In this document: positions 21,072 through 32,648 of the stretch, piece after piece
Position numbering within the stretch: position 1 is the stretch's first letter
How the letters are laid out: each line of letters starts with the position of its first letter
NCBI GenBank assembly: GCA_022457155.1
Contig: JAJGOT010000202.1
Coordinates: 1,106,001-1,170,000 of the forward strand
Source of the DNA: Cladopsammia gracilis
Taxonomy: Eukaryota; Cnidaria; Anthozoa; Scleractinia; Dendrophylliidae
Direction of reading: 5' to 3'
DNA: 64,000 bases
Translations under genes and position numbers: made by a program
Notes under the pieces: model-generated
What the model saw: the letters and a program-made list of their open reading frames with translations, nothing else
Databases searched by the model: none
Told to the model about the DNA's origin: nothing

Positions 21072-22500
21072 TTATCCTCTATATAATTTTGAATAACTAA
21101 TATATAATTGAGCTCGGGAAGAAACTACGGCTGAACCTTTCAGTTCTGCAATTGAAGGTAGTATATTGTTCGAGTTCCTAGTGGGGTAGTCATGTGCGTC
21201 TACACTGGTCTGGGGGAGATGCTTCGATAGTGGACCCCCACCTGAGATTTTCTTCATGGCTTCCACAAATGGTTGGTCACGCCTTTGCTCCAGTCTTGGA
21301 AAAGCTAGGTTCTATCAAGACAGTTAGTTGACAAGGTTTTGTAGGTGTGTTCTGCAGCACTTTGTAATAATGGCACACTGGTGGGTTGAGCCAGCATCGT
21401 GTTTTACGGAGACAATTCATAAAAGTTTATCAGCTTCCCTCCTCTCACCTCTGCAGTAAAACGAGTCTTGGAGCAAGGAAGTGCGGCTCTATTCGTACAA
21501 ATATAAGCAGTTGGCTATTCGAAGCAAGACTTGTGAGACCATGTATAGTTTAGTAAGTCTTCATTAATAAAAGATATCCTACGCTTCCAGCTTTTGAATA
21601 CAGCTAAAAGGTCAATTTTTACGAGAAACAACGAACTATTAATCCATTCTGCTAAAACTGTGTACGTTTTTTTTTTCTAAATATTTTGTACATGGGAAAA
21701 AGTTTTACTGGGTTATTGCTTCCACGTAAAACTGTGGAATATTTTCCTTGAAACAAATTCTTATTTGAATTGCAAATGATTAGATTAATTAACAATTCAT
21801 TATTCATAATTTTCTTCGCACCTTCACCAAGAGGAAAGCGAAGGAGGCTGAAGGAGTTATATTCATCTTAATAGATACTTCTAGATTGCAAACGAAACTT
21901 CAATAGCATCGTTGGAGACGAGGAACGAAGCCGTCTGCTCCAGGATGCAGACCACAACGTTTTTATTACATTAATAATATAATGCAGACCGCAACATTTT
22001 TGGAAACGAAGATTATTTTGTCAACACGTGGATAAATGACGATTACTTTGAAACGTCGTCTACAAATGCACACTTTAGGTATGAAAAATATCATCTTGTT
22101 TTATAGTTTTCTTGCTGCATTTATTGAGGATTGTTGTCAAGCAATGGCTTAAATCGTCGGATGATTCAGTTAACACTCGGCGCTATTAAGACTCTGTCTG
22201 CAACTAAGCTTTCAGCCGCCTCAATATGCATATTTAACAATTCCCTATAATATAGTATATATATATATATATATATATATAGTATATAAAGTACATTACT
22301 GATATAACCGTTGTATATGGTTTAAGATACAGTACACACGGACTGACCCGATATAGCAAATCTCATTAATTTTATTTTTGTTAATTTACACTGGACACTA
22401 TAAGATGCTACTTAGTCTACAACTAAATTAATTTTCAAGCAATTTTTGTGTCGCTTTAGCCCAGAGGGTCAGCATCAGTGGTTTGTTTTTATAGTTTAAT
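21072..22500. other. Intergenic, simple TA repeat
   Basis: No gene seen. A TA dinucleotide run lies at about 22253-22281. The remainder is AT-rich with short chance frames only. Confidence 0.5.
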
Positions 22501-22549
22501 GCCTATAATAATTTTCCTTTGCGCCGTATATTTAGGTGTCCTCGCAAGT

Positions 22550-24262
22550 TTGGTTGAGGAATAGCGATTTCTGAACAACAGATACTTTCACCTGGTGATC
22601 AGAATTCACGCACACGATTTATAAGGTACGTATTTCTATTTATTATAAGAATGTTTTTTTTTTCTTCGTTCTCAATATGATTGCTTTTTATTATTGAAAA
22701 GCAAAAGCGCAAATCTGTTCTCAGCGGTCGGGAGTCGGTGGGGGGGATGTTGTGGATTGAAATGTTGGAGACGAAAATAATTTTCGGCACTTTGAGTCTT
22801 ACCGATTTGCAAGGAAGGAGAACGAGGGAATCACCGGCTAAGCTTGGCCACCAGCGACATAACGATCTTAATCATAAGCGTCATCATTTATGTTGCTAAG
22901 GTCTTAGTCTCAATGGGAGCGACTAAAAGCATAATAGGCGTAAGAGTGCTTATAGTTCACGAAATAGTTATAATAATAATAATAGTTCCTCTTTCTCACT
23001 TTCTCTCCAGGTAAATGTCAGACAGACACGGAATGGATGAATGCGGCAGACCCGGCACCATCAACCTCAACATGAATTGTTTCAAGAGGTGAGATTGAAA
23101 AACCATTTCATGATTAGATGTAGGTCTTATGGGTTCGTGTCTAAAGGGATAGTCTAGCGAGCAAAACATGTAAGAGCGCAAAAAAATCGCCTACCATGTT
23201 AAACTTGCGCGACTTTCCCCAGAGGAAAAAAATGGACGACAACTCTCCGCCTAGAATCGTTTCCAACGAGTGGGCGCGATTCGCTCGCCGGGGTGTTTTG
23301 CCTTCGCGACTATCCCTGGAAGAAACCTGTAAAAAAACATATATTTTATTCCAGTTAATGTCAGTGTTATGAGATCAAGGCAACAAATCTCCCGCGAAAG
23401 AAATTTTGACCATGGAAGGTGTGGGTGGAGATCAGACTTCAGTCCCTTTTAAGGTGTTTCGACACAATTTTCTGGAGACGACACCTACGTTTTTCAATCG
23501 GCTTTTAAGCGGTCTTTTCCAAATCAGATCAACGTGACATTTTCACTACTAACTTGTTTTGAATTGAAGTTTGGCAAGATATATTTTCTGGTAAAATCGA
23601 CTTAACCATAACGGCGATAAACAAGAAAATTGAAATCAGTAAAAGTGAAATTTTGCGCGTTTAAGATTTCGCATTGAAAATCCCACATAGACATCTTAAA
23701 ATATGGTAAATCGCATATATATTTTGCAAGAATGGAAAAATATGGTGTGTTTGATTTCAAATAAATCACAATAACGTTTCAAACCTTACTACTTGTATAC
23801 TGGTAATAAATTGTCCGAGAGATTAACACTGGTTGTGTGGAATTACTTCAAGATAGTGTCGAAATGTAGCTTGATGTTATGTTTGTACATCATCAAAGTT
23901 TTGTTTACTTTCTCTTTTGCGATCTTGAAAACTGCCTTTTTTTCCTAACATCGCTCCACGTGCAATTTTTGGGTATTTTTTATCTTAATCGCTTTTGCAA
24001 TAATCTGAGGAACGGCACAATGGATTTTTTTAAAACGTTCACCACGCATGCTTACCGATATGAAAAATATTATCTCAAAGTTTCATTGATCTTGATTCAC
24101 TGGAACGCCTTAATTAAATTTAAAGATGAAGTCGACGTATAAACAGGCCGAAAGGTAATAAAAAAAGAAATTTTCATGTCTACCTTTTTGATATCCAAAA
24201 CATGATGTCATTTTTTGATATATTTTTGTTATATTTTTAGGCAGGATACAAGGAAACTATAA
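22550..24262 (+). CDS. Possible spliced small gene C (31 or 44 aa)
   Basis: The model rests on splice signals. An untranslated exon ends at 22625 before GTACGT. The second exon (23011-23088) follows a strong pyrimidine tract and CAG and ends before GTGAGA. The third exon follows TTTTTAG at 24240. The ATG at 23015 opens a frame starting MSDRHGMDECGRPGT. The third exon has two acceptors 4 bases apart: use of the first gives 31 residues with a stop at 24260-24262, use of the second gives 44 residues ending in a basic segment (stop about 24302-24304). The product matches no family I know and lacks the C-terminal block of small proteins A and B. It could be a chance arrangement. Confidence 0.3.
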
Positions 24263-25004
24263 ATGCCAGAATCAAGCAAGGAAGAAAGAAAGACAACCAA
24301 CTTAAACAAAGAAGAGGTAGAGAAACTAGTTTTATTTTAAGCGCAGCTCAAAGATTACCTTTTTTCAATTTTCCTCTTATCGCTGCCAAATTCAAAAATA
24401 ATTTTCTTAGTTTAGTCGAGATACAGTGCAACACAGATATCACAAACTTCGCCGCGCGGTTTAACGAACAACTTCCAGTACCAACTGATAAAAGATATTA
24501 CAACGAGAATGAAACCTTGAAATCGAATAACTGCATTGTTTTATCCATATATTTCTCGTTAACGGTTAGGCACTTTCAACTTTAAAGATCAATGTTAAAG
24601 TAGAATTACAAATTCTCATTGTTATAACATTAGACCGTCGTACAATGTCGGCCCCTAGTTGGTCGTAAGCAAGGGCGTTAAAATCGAGGCGAATTGGTAA
24701 AAAATGGTTTCATGGTTTTCCTCAAGAGTAAGAAGAAGTAGTTAAGACTAATTTTCCATGTGGAACTATCAGGCCATTTACGGCTCTCAAGCCTTCCTAT
24801 GGCTGTAAAAAAAACGTCTAAAGAATGAGTCATGCTCGAGAATTATAGCACAAAGAATAAAACAAACAAATAAACATACATAACCTTCTGGTAGACACAT
24901 TTACCCGTTGCCGACTATTTTTCTTATTGGTGTAATGTTGTTTTTGCTCTCCGACCTATTTTACTTATTGGTGTAATGCTGTTTTTGCTCTTGCTTGAGC
25001 AAGC

Positions 25005-25320
25005 AAGATGCCGACGGCAGCGAAAACGGCACAAAACAATAAGTTTAATGAGTACATTTCTTTGCCGTTCCGTGCAAAACAACAACGTCAAATGATCAAA
25101 TTATAGGTTTTGTGGAGAACGTGAACACACGACAGTTAATTTTCCTTTCTCCATTTGAACTGGAATGCCGTCCCTTAAAATTCAGTTCCTGGACAATTCA
25201 GTCACATTAGACAAACTGAACAAATTGAAGCAACTGCAAAGTAGTTTAAAATAGCGCGAATCCTTTTTTCAAGTGACGTTTTCCTTGGCGTTGCTGTCGT
25301 CGTTGCTTAAGCTCCCTTTC
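25005..25320 (+). repeat. Dispersed repeat, inverted copy at 50730-50985
   Basis: This segment and the reverse complement of 50730-50985 share many words in order: GGCAGCGA.AACGGCACA.AACAATA, CAAAACAACAA.GTCAAAT, AGTTAATTTTCCTTTCTC and TTTTTTCAAGTGACATTTTCCTTGGCGTT (with single-base differences). A tandem duplication of about 52 bp (CTTATTGGTGTAATG) sits just upstream at 24910-25000. No coding capacity. Confidence 0.6.
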
Positions 25321-25399
25321 TCCAAACGTAAAACGTCAATAAGGAGTTCATTTATGGAACAATTTATTCGTGAAATTCTTGAAGAAACTGATGCTTTCT

Positions 25400-25535
25400 G
25401 GGATAGATTTGGATCGCCTCGGTCCTCTGTTGTGTGTGATGGTTTTTATATGATCGCTTCAGATCTTTCACAGTCGTCATGGTCGTCCATATAATCGTCT
25501 GGGTCGTCTCGGTCGTCCCAGTCATTTCTTTAAGG
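25400..25535. repeat. GTCGTC-rich repeat, decayed relative of 46546-46959
   Basis: Shares GGATCGCCTCGGTC, TATATGATCG, CGTCCATATAATCGTC and GTCGTCTCGGTCGTCCCAGTC words with the foldback element at 46.5 kb, but its ends are worn. Confidence 0.45.
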
Positions 25536-26044
25536 TGGCTCGACTGGGTTTTCTTCGTAGCATACCTTCGATGTTTGATCGGGAAATGCGTCGCTGCCGA
25601 CAATTTTATTTCAATTAAGTTTTTATGACCTGTCTAGAGATAGATTCAGGTTTAACATGACAAACACTTTATCAAGATCGGAGTTACCATAGCAACACAA
25701 TGACATCATTTTATGTACTTAAATTTCGGCGAGATCAGACGTTTGTTCAAAAAAGGTTTAAAATTAATTAAAATTCAAATGATTGTCTTCTAGTATACGA
25801 AGTTTCGAGTATTTCTATTGAAGCGATTAAAAATAAATTCAATTGAAACTTTTTGGTCACGAAAATGTAAACAATCCAAAGCAATTAGTTCACTTGGCCA
25901 AAAATTTAATTTAAAATTTTATTTAACGTGGAAGGTACACAGTAGCTGTAAAACTGGTTTGCAGGTACTCCACAACATAAGATAAAACTACGCTGGCCCA
26001 CAAGGGTCAAGACGTAAAAAAGCACTTACACCATATAATTGTAA

Positions 26045-26400
26045 AACACGTTGCTGCAAATAAATAAAAGTTGCTGCATATAAAACACGTTGCTGCAAAT
26101 AAAAAAAGTTGCTGCAAATAAAAAAGTTGCTGCAAATAAAAAAAGTTGCTGCAAATAAAAAAGTTGCTGCAAATAAAAAAAGTTGCTGCAAATAAAAAAG
26201 TTGCTGCAAATAAAAAAGTTGCTGCAAATAAAAAAAGTTGCTGCAAATAAAAAAAGTTGCTGCAAATAAAAAAGTACGTTGCTACAAATGAAAAAAGTTG
26301 CTGCCAATAAAAAAGTTGCTGCAAATAAAAAAAGTTGCTACAAATAAAAAAGTTGCTGCAAATAAAAAGGTTGCTGCAAATAAAAGCGTTGCTGCAAGTA
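26045..26400 (+). repeat. Minisatellite, unit TTGCTGCAAATAAAAAAG
   Basis: About 18 copies of an 18-19 bp unit, varying in the number of A residues. Because the unit length drifts, open frames on the minus strand switch phase and all read as Leu-Gln-Gln-Leu-Phe-type repeats; these are not genes. Confidence 0.9.
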
Positions 26401-26599
26401 AATCAAAGGTTCCTAACAGCCAATCCGTGAATAAGAAATGCTAACGCGTAACGCAATATGGCAATATTGTAAGTTTTATGTTTTCACACTGACACGGTTC
26501 TATATATATATATATATATAAATTAAACGTAAGGATTTTTGACGAACACACACACGCACACAAGTACATCGCTTTCATAATGCCCAGTCCGAAGAAAAA

Positions 26600-26690
26600 A
26601 GAAAAGAAAAAATGCTCTGAACGAGACTTGAACTCGAGCCTCCAAATGTCAATCGCAGCTCTAATCCGACTAAATAGATAGATACGTATC
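26600..26690 (-). repeat. tRNA-derived SINE segment
   Basis: On the minus strand the sequence contains GTCGGATTAGAGC and, downstream, GGCTCGAGTTCAAGTCTCG, resembling the T-arm (B box) of a tRNA. The stems do not pair as a functional tRNA. A related segment is at 27005-27100. Confidence 0.45.
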
Positions 26691-27004
26691 AAAACGCTTG
26701 CCTCGGTTGAAAATTGTTTTAGATCGATTTTAATGTTGCATTAAATACTCCAAATCCGAAAGATCTTTAAGCTAATTGATGTTTATATTCGTTTACAGCA
26801 ATTTAGTTATTGTTATCGCTGCATTCACGTTGCTCTCAGTCACAAAACGCATGCGTAACAAAGCATTACGTCACCTGAGTTTTATACAGCTGAGCGATGG
26901 AACGAGTTAGCGGAAACGCAATATTGCGGGTTTTTTTTTGAAAATTAAATGTAACGACTTTTGTCGAACGCAAACAAACAAACAAACAACAGTAATTTTC
27001 AGTT

Positions 27005-27100
27005 CGGAAAAAAAACCGTACCGACGAGAATCGAACACACGTCCTTCGGTTCTATAACCTAATTGCTTACACACTGCGCCATCTAGGATTTGACTAATTA
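27005..27100 (-). repeat. tRNA-derived SINE segment
   Basis: On the minus strand, AGATGGCGCAGTGTGTAAGC (A-box-like) and GTGTTCGATTCTCG (B-box-like) lie at tRNA spacing. The sequence on the low-coordinate side, with CAAACAAACAAACAAAC, resembles the tail of the copy at 26.5-26.7 kb. Degenerate, so not annotated as a tRNA gene. Confidence 0.5.
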
Positions 27101-27227
27101 ACGAGGTCAAATTTTGTTTGTAACAACTTTTTTATTTGCAGCAACTTTTTTTTATATGCAGCAACATTTTTTACATGCAGCAACTTTTATTTATTTGTAG
27201 CAACGTGTTTTTTTAACTTACAATTTT

Positions 27228-27955
27228 ACAACTTTATTATTACAATTATTATTACAATTACAATTACAAATACAATAAATAAATTATTATAATAATAAAT
27301 AAATTAAGTAAACTAAAAAAAAAAACAGAAAAAAGGAAATTTTTCACGCAACCCGCGGTTAGCTTAGGCTAATCGAGGCGGACAAGAAAGAAAATATAAG
27401 AAAACCTATATGTAAGAATAAATTTACAAAGCGAACAAAAATTAGATGTGACACTGCGTAAATATTTGCTAAAATAGTCGAATCTATTATAAAATAAATA
27501 CTTTACATCTATTTGGAAGAGCTTTTAAGCTTAAAAGTGTTGTATTTGTATTACGTTATCGACTTCAACATAGTCATCCCTATCCAAAAGTGTATCGAAT
27601 AAAAATCCTCGAATTTTTTTCTTAAGGACAGATTTAGACTTATCTCTCCAGTCGGAAGAAATTTGGTTCCATACTTTTGCTCAAGTTATTGAAAATGAAC
27701 TCTTATAAATTTCCAACTTTGCCTCTTTTTGATAATAATTACCCTTTGCAGCATGCCTTGTATTGTATCTGTGAATTTCATCTGACCTACTGAAGATCTT
27801 TCTTAACGACGGGGAAGCAAGTCCCTTCCAAATATCATGCATCACATTCAATACAGAATCAAAATAGATCATACTTACAGGTAAAATCTTTGCATTCGTA
27901 AAAAAAGGAATAGCATGAGCATAGCTGGGAGCAAAATAAATTAATCGTCAGTAGA
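27228..27955 (-). pseudogene. CR1/L2-like LINE C-terminal fragment with a nonsense codon
   Basis: The minus strand encodes the end of a non-LTR reverse transcriptase, including IHRYNTRHAAKGNYY, then AKVWNQI and KKKIRGFLFDTLL. This fits the HNTR/YNTR and VWN segments that close many CR1/L2-type ORF2 proteins. A TGA at 27681-27683 sits where the family has Trp. The 3' untranslated region ends in a TAATTG/TAATAA-rich tail near 27235-27300. Severely 5'-truncated and dead. Confidence 0.65.
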
Positions 27956-28724
27956 GCACGTTTTTACAATTATATGGTGAAGTGCTTTTTTACATCTTGA
28001 CCCGTGTGGGCCACCGTATTAAAACTAAGAACAAACAGAAATTACAGCTATAAAAATATTAAAATATATGATATAAATTCATGATTACAATTAAAATTTA
28101 AAATTATCTAGCTACTATGAGCTGTCAAAGTGAAACTTGTGAATTTGCTTAAGGAATTGTTTGCTGCCGGTCAGCAAACAATTCATCGATGTTAAAAATT
28201 CACAGCAGAAAATCAACTCAATGATTGCTTGAACGGCACCTGAATCGAGTCGAAAATGACCTGATCTTATAAACTTTCAAAACTTGTATAGCTACAAAGC
28301 AACTACATCGTCAAGTTAAAACTATACCAGATATCGGTGGCGTACAGCATAATGACTATCCAGTGATTTTGAAACATCCTACCTACGAATTATCTCACAA
28401 TATTTTCGCATGGTGCAAAAACCCTTCCCTCGGCCCCTTCATTGGCTCCTAAGTTGACTAGCACACCTCCTCATTTTTCAACAAACTTGTACAGTTACAA
28501 AGAAACTATTACGTCAAGATTAAAATATCACGTAAAGCTAAAAATAAACCACGTGTCGCAAACTGCCTACGACATAACCCGATCTTACTACGAAGTTAGC
28601 CTCTTGGGAATTACGAAGTTGTGCCAAAAAGAAACGTGAATTTCGGTTTCCAGGCAAAGTGTAATGTCCTAGAAAAAAAACGTACAGTACGATAATAGCA
28701 ACATATACAAGATGACTCATCTTG

Positions 28725-29030
28725 TCTATAAATTTCGATTCTGAATAGTTTCCAACTGTAAAATTGAAATACGTGTAGAAATAAATTTCATTTTTCGAAA
28801 TACTGAAAAGAAAAGGGAAGGTCGAGAAAGTGCAGCTCAGTGGATATCATTCGGAATGATCACACTTATTATTAGGTCTTTGCCACACAGGCTCGCAAGT
28901 TTACTGAGAACAACAGACTCGAGGAGTTTGGCAAATGTAAAGGAAGGTTTTGATTATTTTGATATATTTTTTTTTCTCGTATAAAATTTAAACCGTTACT
29001 TTTCTCTCACTTTAAGGTTTTTTCAAATGT
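28725..29030. repeat. Segment duplicated at 20200-20490 (copy 2)
   Basis: See the partner segment. This copy lies about 180 bp upstream of the TATA-like box of small gene B and has a 25-bp insertion (CTTATTATTAGGTCTTTGCCA region) relative to copy 1. Confidence 0.6.
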
Positions 29031-29175
29031 AAACGCTGATGTCATTAATAAATAAAATAATTTTGTAACACTGGAAAATGAAAATGATGAAAATTAAATT
29101 CGCCAAAATGACAGTTGATTTCATGATTGCATCATTGCATCACACTTATTGAATATTTATAAATGGTTCCTGACA

Positions 29176-29277
29176 TATATAAATCGTTGAAATTTGTCAT
29201 TTTTAATCAAACACTTGGATCGAGTAGAATCTTTGGAAGAGCTTCTACAATCAGCGATCAGGAAAAGGTAAGGCGGC
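29176..29277 (+). promoter_or_regulatory. Putative promoter and first exon of small gene B
   Basis: TATATAAA at 29176-29183 precedes a stretch ending in GGAAAAG before GTAAGG (donor GT at 29278). A matching acceptor, TTACCTCTTTCAG, ends at 30704, 27 bases before the ATG at 30732. This suggests a non-coding first exon and a 1.4-kb intron. A second TATA-like word, TATAAAAAG near 30619, would instead allow a single-exon transcript. Confidence 0.4.
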
Positions 29278-30268
29278 CACTTGACTGTTCAAAATTAATG
29301 GTAGCCTGAACGTTATTACATATATTTTTCTGAAAATGATTCTAAAATCAGGTTAGATAAGAAAATGGTGTTACGTTAGGGCAAGCACTTATTGCTTGTC
29401 GGCGAAGTGTCACTGAGTCTCCTTGTGTTCCAGCAAAGACGCGCTGACGAGCCCCAGTATAAGGGCGAAACAGTTCCTGCCTAGTTTTTACTTTTGAACT
29501 CTAATCATGTCAGACGGTCTAGCTAACCACCGTGCCATGTTGAAGAGAATTGCCCAGTGCAATCTATTGTTGCTCTAAGGCTGTGGCCACGACTCCAAAC
29601 AACGTCAGAAGCGCTTACAATTCAACTTGTATACCGCGTCCATTCATTTAAATCTTTATTGTCGCAGACGATACCATTTTATCTTCCATCGAATAGCTTT
29701 AGTTGAGTTTCTCGATTGGTAGAAAACGGTGAACTATTCTGGGGATACGGTTCAAATCAAACTGAAGGAAAAGGTGCAGTTCCTTGTGCTCACGTACCTG
29801 ATTAATCATTTTCAGAATCATGATAAAAAAAAATGAAATATCGGTCAATCTCGCCCCCAAAGTTTTTCCCTTTTTAACCGTGTGGCTAACTACTGTACAA
29901 TCTAACGGTTGAACGATAACGAGCCTATTGAGGCGAATCTTTGCAGGGACGGATCCAAGATTTTTTTAAATAGAGGGCTGTAATAGAAGGAGAAGACAAA
30001 AGTTTCTACGCCTAGGAAAGGAGAAGGGGACATGTTTGGATAAGTTCTGCATTTTGATTTAAGAGAAGTTTAATGTACTATAAGAAGGGACTATAAGTGA
30101 CAACGACAGTTGTTTGTTGCTATTTTACAAGACAATCAGTCAGTCGACATGCTAAGGCTGCTTATAAAAGAACTTTATGTTAATATTTTTGTGATCAAAA
30201 AGCGAGTGATATGAGGAGTCAGCCAAGTTAGTAAAACTACGCAAAAAGGGAGGGGGGTTCAATCTCTC

Positions 30269-30300
30269 AACCCCTCCCCCCCCCCTCCCCCCCTCCCCCC
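30269..30300. repeat. C-rich low-complexity tract
   Basis: CCCCTCCCCCCCCCCTCCC-type run. Similar C-tracts lie at about 809, 1046, 4588, 13473, 53467, 53981 and 62224; several sit at or inside transposable-element ends. Confidence 0.8.
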
Positions 30301-30731
30301 TAGTATGATTAATAACAACACAATTAAATATCCTTTTTTTATTTTTCGCCAATAAGCTCGGCTTTCTTTGTACGTTTCAAGGGAATATATAACATAACCC
30401 CGTTCACTGAAAAGGGTACGGCTTTCATTGTAACTGGGCAGAGGTGGGGTTGAAAACAATAGCTGACAACAATTAGTTATTGGGGTTATATATTCCCTTC
30501 GTCATGATACCCTTCTCATATTCCCCTCGCCTGAAACTGAAAGCAGCTCTCGCTACAAAACAACATAGGACTCAACATTGAAAACACACTGACATCAGTC
30601 AATATTTTTAGTTCGCATGTATAAAAAGACGACTTCTTCAATCCCATTCCTACATAACTATTTTGGTCGCAACAAAGTTAATTATTATGGCTTACCTCTT
30701 TCAGAAACACTGATCCAGTTTACGATCTACC

Positions 30732-30974
30732 ATGGCCGACAAACAACCCAACTCAGGAAGCGACAAATATAAACATGCGCAGACGATCAAACATGATTGC
30801 GAGTCAGCGTCTAGCAGTGATACTGAACCGGACTGTTGTCTCCCTGAACAGGCCTGTTGTCGCCCTGACCAAGATTCATTTGCTGGAAGTAGCTCGTCTT
30901 CTTCGAAAGCAGTAGCAGTCCCTAACCGTCCTGTGGTTAGCAGCATGGCTGCTCAAGGATTTTTTGGGATCTAA
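30732..30974 (+). CDS. Small protein B with conserved C-terminal block (80 aa)
   Basis: No family recognised. The N-terminal half is polar; a Cys-rich middle contains DCCLPEQACCRPDQ (four Cys in two pairs), followed by a Ser-run. The last 18 residues, VPNRPVVSSMAAQGFFGI, match the end of small protein A at 17461 while the rest does not align. There is no signal peptide or membrane segment. The ATG is in CTACCATGG, a strong context, with an in-frame TGA at 30711. The coding region is uninterrupted, and an acceptor-like TTACCTCTTTCAG ends at 30704. ATTAAA near 31168 may serve as the polyadenylation signal. The shared block makes both genes more believable than either alone. Confidence 0.7.
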   Translation: MADKQPNSGSDKYKHAQTIKHDCESASSSDTEPDCCLPEQACCRPDQDSFAGSSSSSSKAVAVPNRPVVSSMAAQGFFGI

Positions 30975-31179
30975 AACAAACACTTAATACAAGCATGTGA
31001 CTGCATATTAGCAAACATTTAATATTTTTTTTTCTGGGTAAAATGCAAAGTGCTGTATTTAATACAATATGATTTCCTTGTGAATCCGCTGTAAGTTTCG
31101 TTTGAAACAAACGAATCATTGGATTTGTTGATGACTTGTGTTCCATATCGATAAAAATATGTAACAATTAAAGGCTCAC

Positions 31180-32489
31180 AACGCTCGTCTTACTAACGTG
31201 TCTTGATTATTGCTTAACTCTATTCAGATCCGGGGGAAAGGCGGAAAGTGCCCCACTGACAATGAATGTTTTTAACGTTAGAAGCATTTACCCAATGCCC
31301 ACCATACTTCGTGACTTTTTCTGAAATTTATCAGGAAGCATTGTGATGCGACAGATTTTTGTTTATGAGATGTGACGTTTCAAAGGTAGCCATATTTTCA
31401 CAAACATGAATACACAATTCTGCCTTAATTAACATTTATACGGAAATTTTTTTAACTTCCTTGAAGTAAATTTTACAATTAAGATTATTTGACATCTTTA
31501 TTTTCATTTTGATTAATTTTGACTCAATTTTCCATCAGAACTTTTTAAGGTTGCAATATTTTATTGCAATAATGCAATAATTTTTCTTTTGATGAAGTGC
31601 CCACCTGTCTTCTGTCTTCCATCTTCTAACCACTGGTGGATAAACACGCGCTTTAAGGCGCAATTGGAGAGATTATTCATCACAAGACAAATACTTCAAA
31701 ATTAATGTTGTTTTCGAAGAGTTCATTCTCGAAATTCTCGTGGCTTCGCCTTTGATAAAAACTCTTTTTACTCCGGGAGATCAGCGCGAGGTGAAATGAG
31801 TGTATTTGAACGAGTTCGGCTACATTGTACCCTGCGAGCAATTGGTTTCATCTGCGCCGAACGCTGCTCCACGTTCGCAGTGCAGCGTTCGACGTAGGAG
31901 AAACCAATCTTTTGTTTGTTTTTTGTTTGTTTGGTTTCTTTTTTTTTTTTTTTTTTGGCTCATGGCCAGAAATCTCGGACATCGAATTTCGTGCGACTTA
32001 CATTCAGGCTGTCACGCAATGGTCTCAACCGCTGGTTTTCAATGTGAATCATCGTTTTAGGATAGATCGAGTGGTCAAATACATAGTTGTTTATGGTCAA
32101 ATAAAAGCCGCCGACTGAAAGTATTGCCAAAACAAGCAATGGCGGTCAAATACCCATGAAATAAGCTTTCGAACCCGACGTTTTGGAGGAAATTTGGATG
32201 ATTTTCGGCCGAGATATTGCAGAGCGAAGGTCTTGGATTTTAGCCGTGAATGATTTCTTGTATTTTATCATGTTTTGGACCCCAAGAAAACGCAACAGCG
32301 ACAGATTCCCGTGAGACATCCTGTGGTGTGTCTTAAAGCTTGGCTTCGATAGATTAAAAATCGCAGGGAACAAATTTGAGATTGCGGCGAGGTTCGAGCT
32401 ACGAGGTATCGACCGACAGTTGGATACGCTGTTCTTAGCCTTCCGCCATACTTTCAAACACAGGAAAAATATCTGATTCCCATTTTGGG
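31180..32489. other. Intergenic, nothing firm
   Basis: AT-rich sequence. Frames around 31800-32120 cross a T-run and show no family signature. No gene supported. Confidence 0.5.
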
Positions 32490-32648
32490 ATTTTTTAGGG
32501 TATTTACAGAACACTAACAAAATTCCCAAATTTGGCAAAGTGAGACAAGTCCCAACCTGGGAATTCCCAACCACGTTCCCTGTTTGGGACTTGTCTCACT
32601 CTTCCAAATTTGGGATTTATATGGGTATTTTTTAAATACCCTAAAATA
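32490..32648. mobile_element. Foldback MITE
   Basis: Inverted arms: left TTTTAGGGTATTT ... CCCAAATTTGG ... AGTGAGACAAGTCCCAA, right TTGGGACTTGTCTCACT ... CCAAATTTGGGA ... AAATACCCTAAAA. The arms are interrupted by small gaps. No coding capacity. Confidence 0.65.

Larger units (their letters stand above)
25994..28013. mobile_element. Foldback element with minisatellite, interrupted by a LINE
   Basis: The arms begin TGGCCCACAAGGGTCAAGA at 25994 and end with the complement at 28013. The arms match over about 60 bp, including GTAAAAAAGCACTT and ACCATATAATTGTAAAA. The left arm continues into a minisatellite (26045-26400); the right side has the same unit inverted at about 27120-27210. Between them are two tRNA-like SINE segments and a LINE fragment (27228-27955), which entered later because it splits the minisatellite from the terminal repeat. 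No target duplication could be recognised. Confidence 0.6.

Noticed and set aside
25988..26324. Three overlapping minus-strand frames rich in LQQLF and FICSNF
   Set aside because: Translations of an 18-19 bp minisatellite in three phases.
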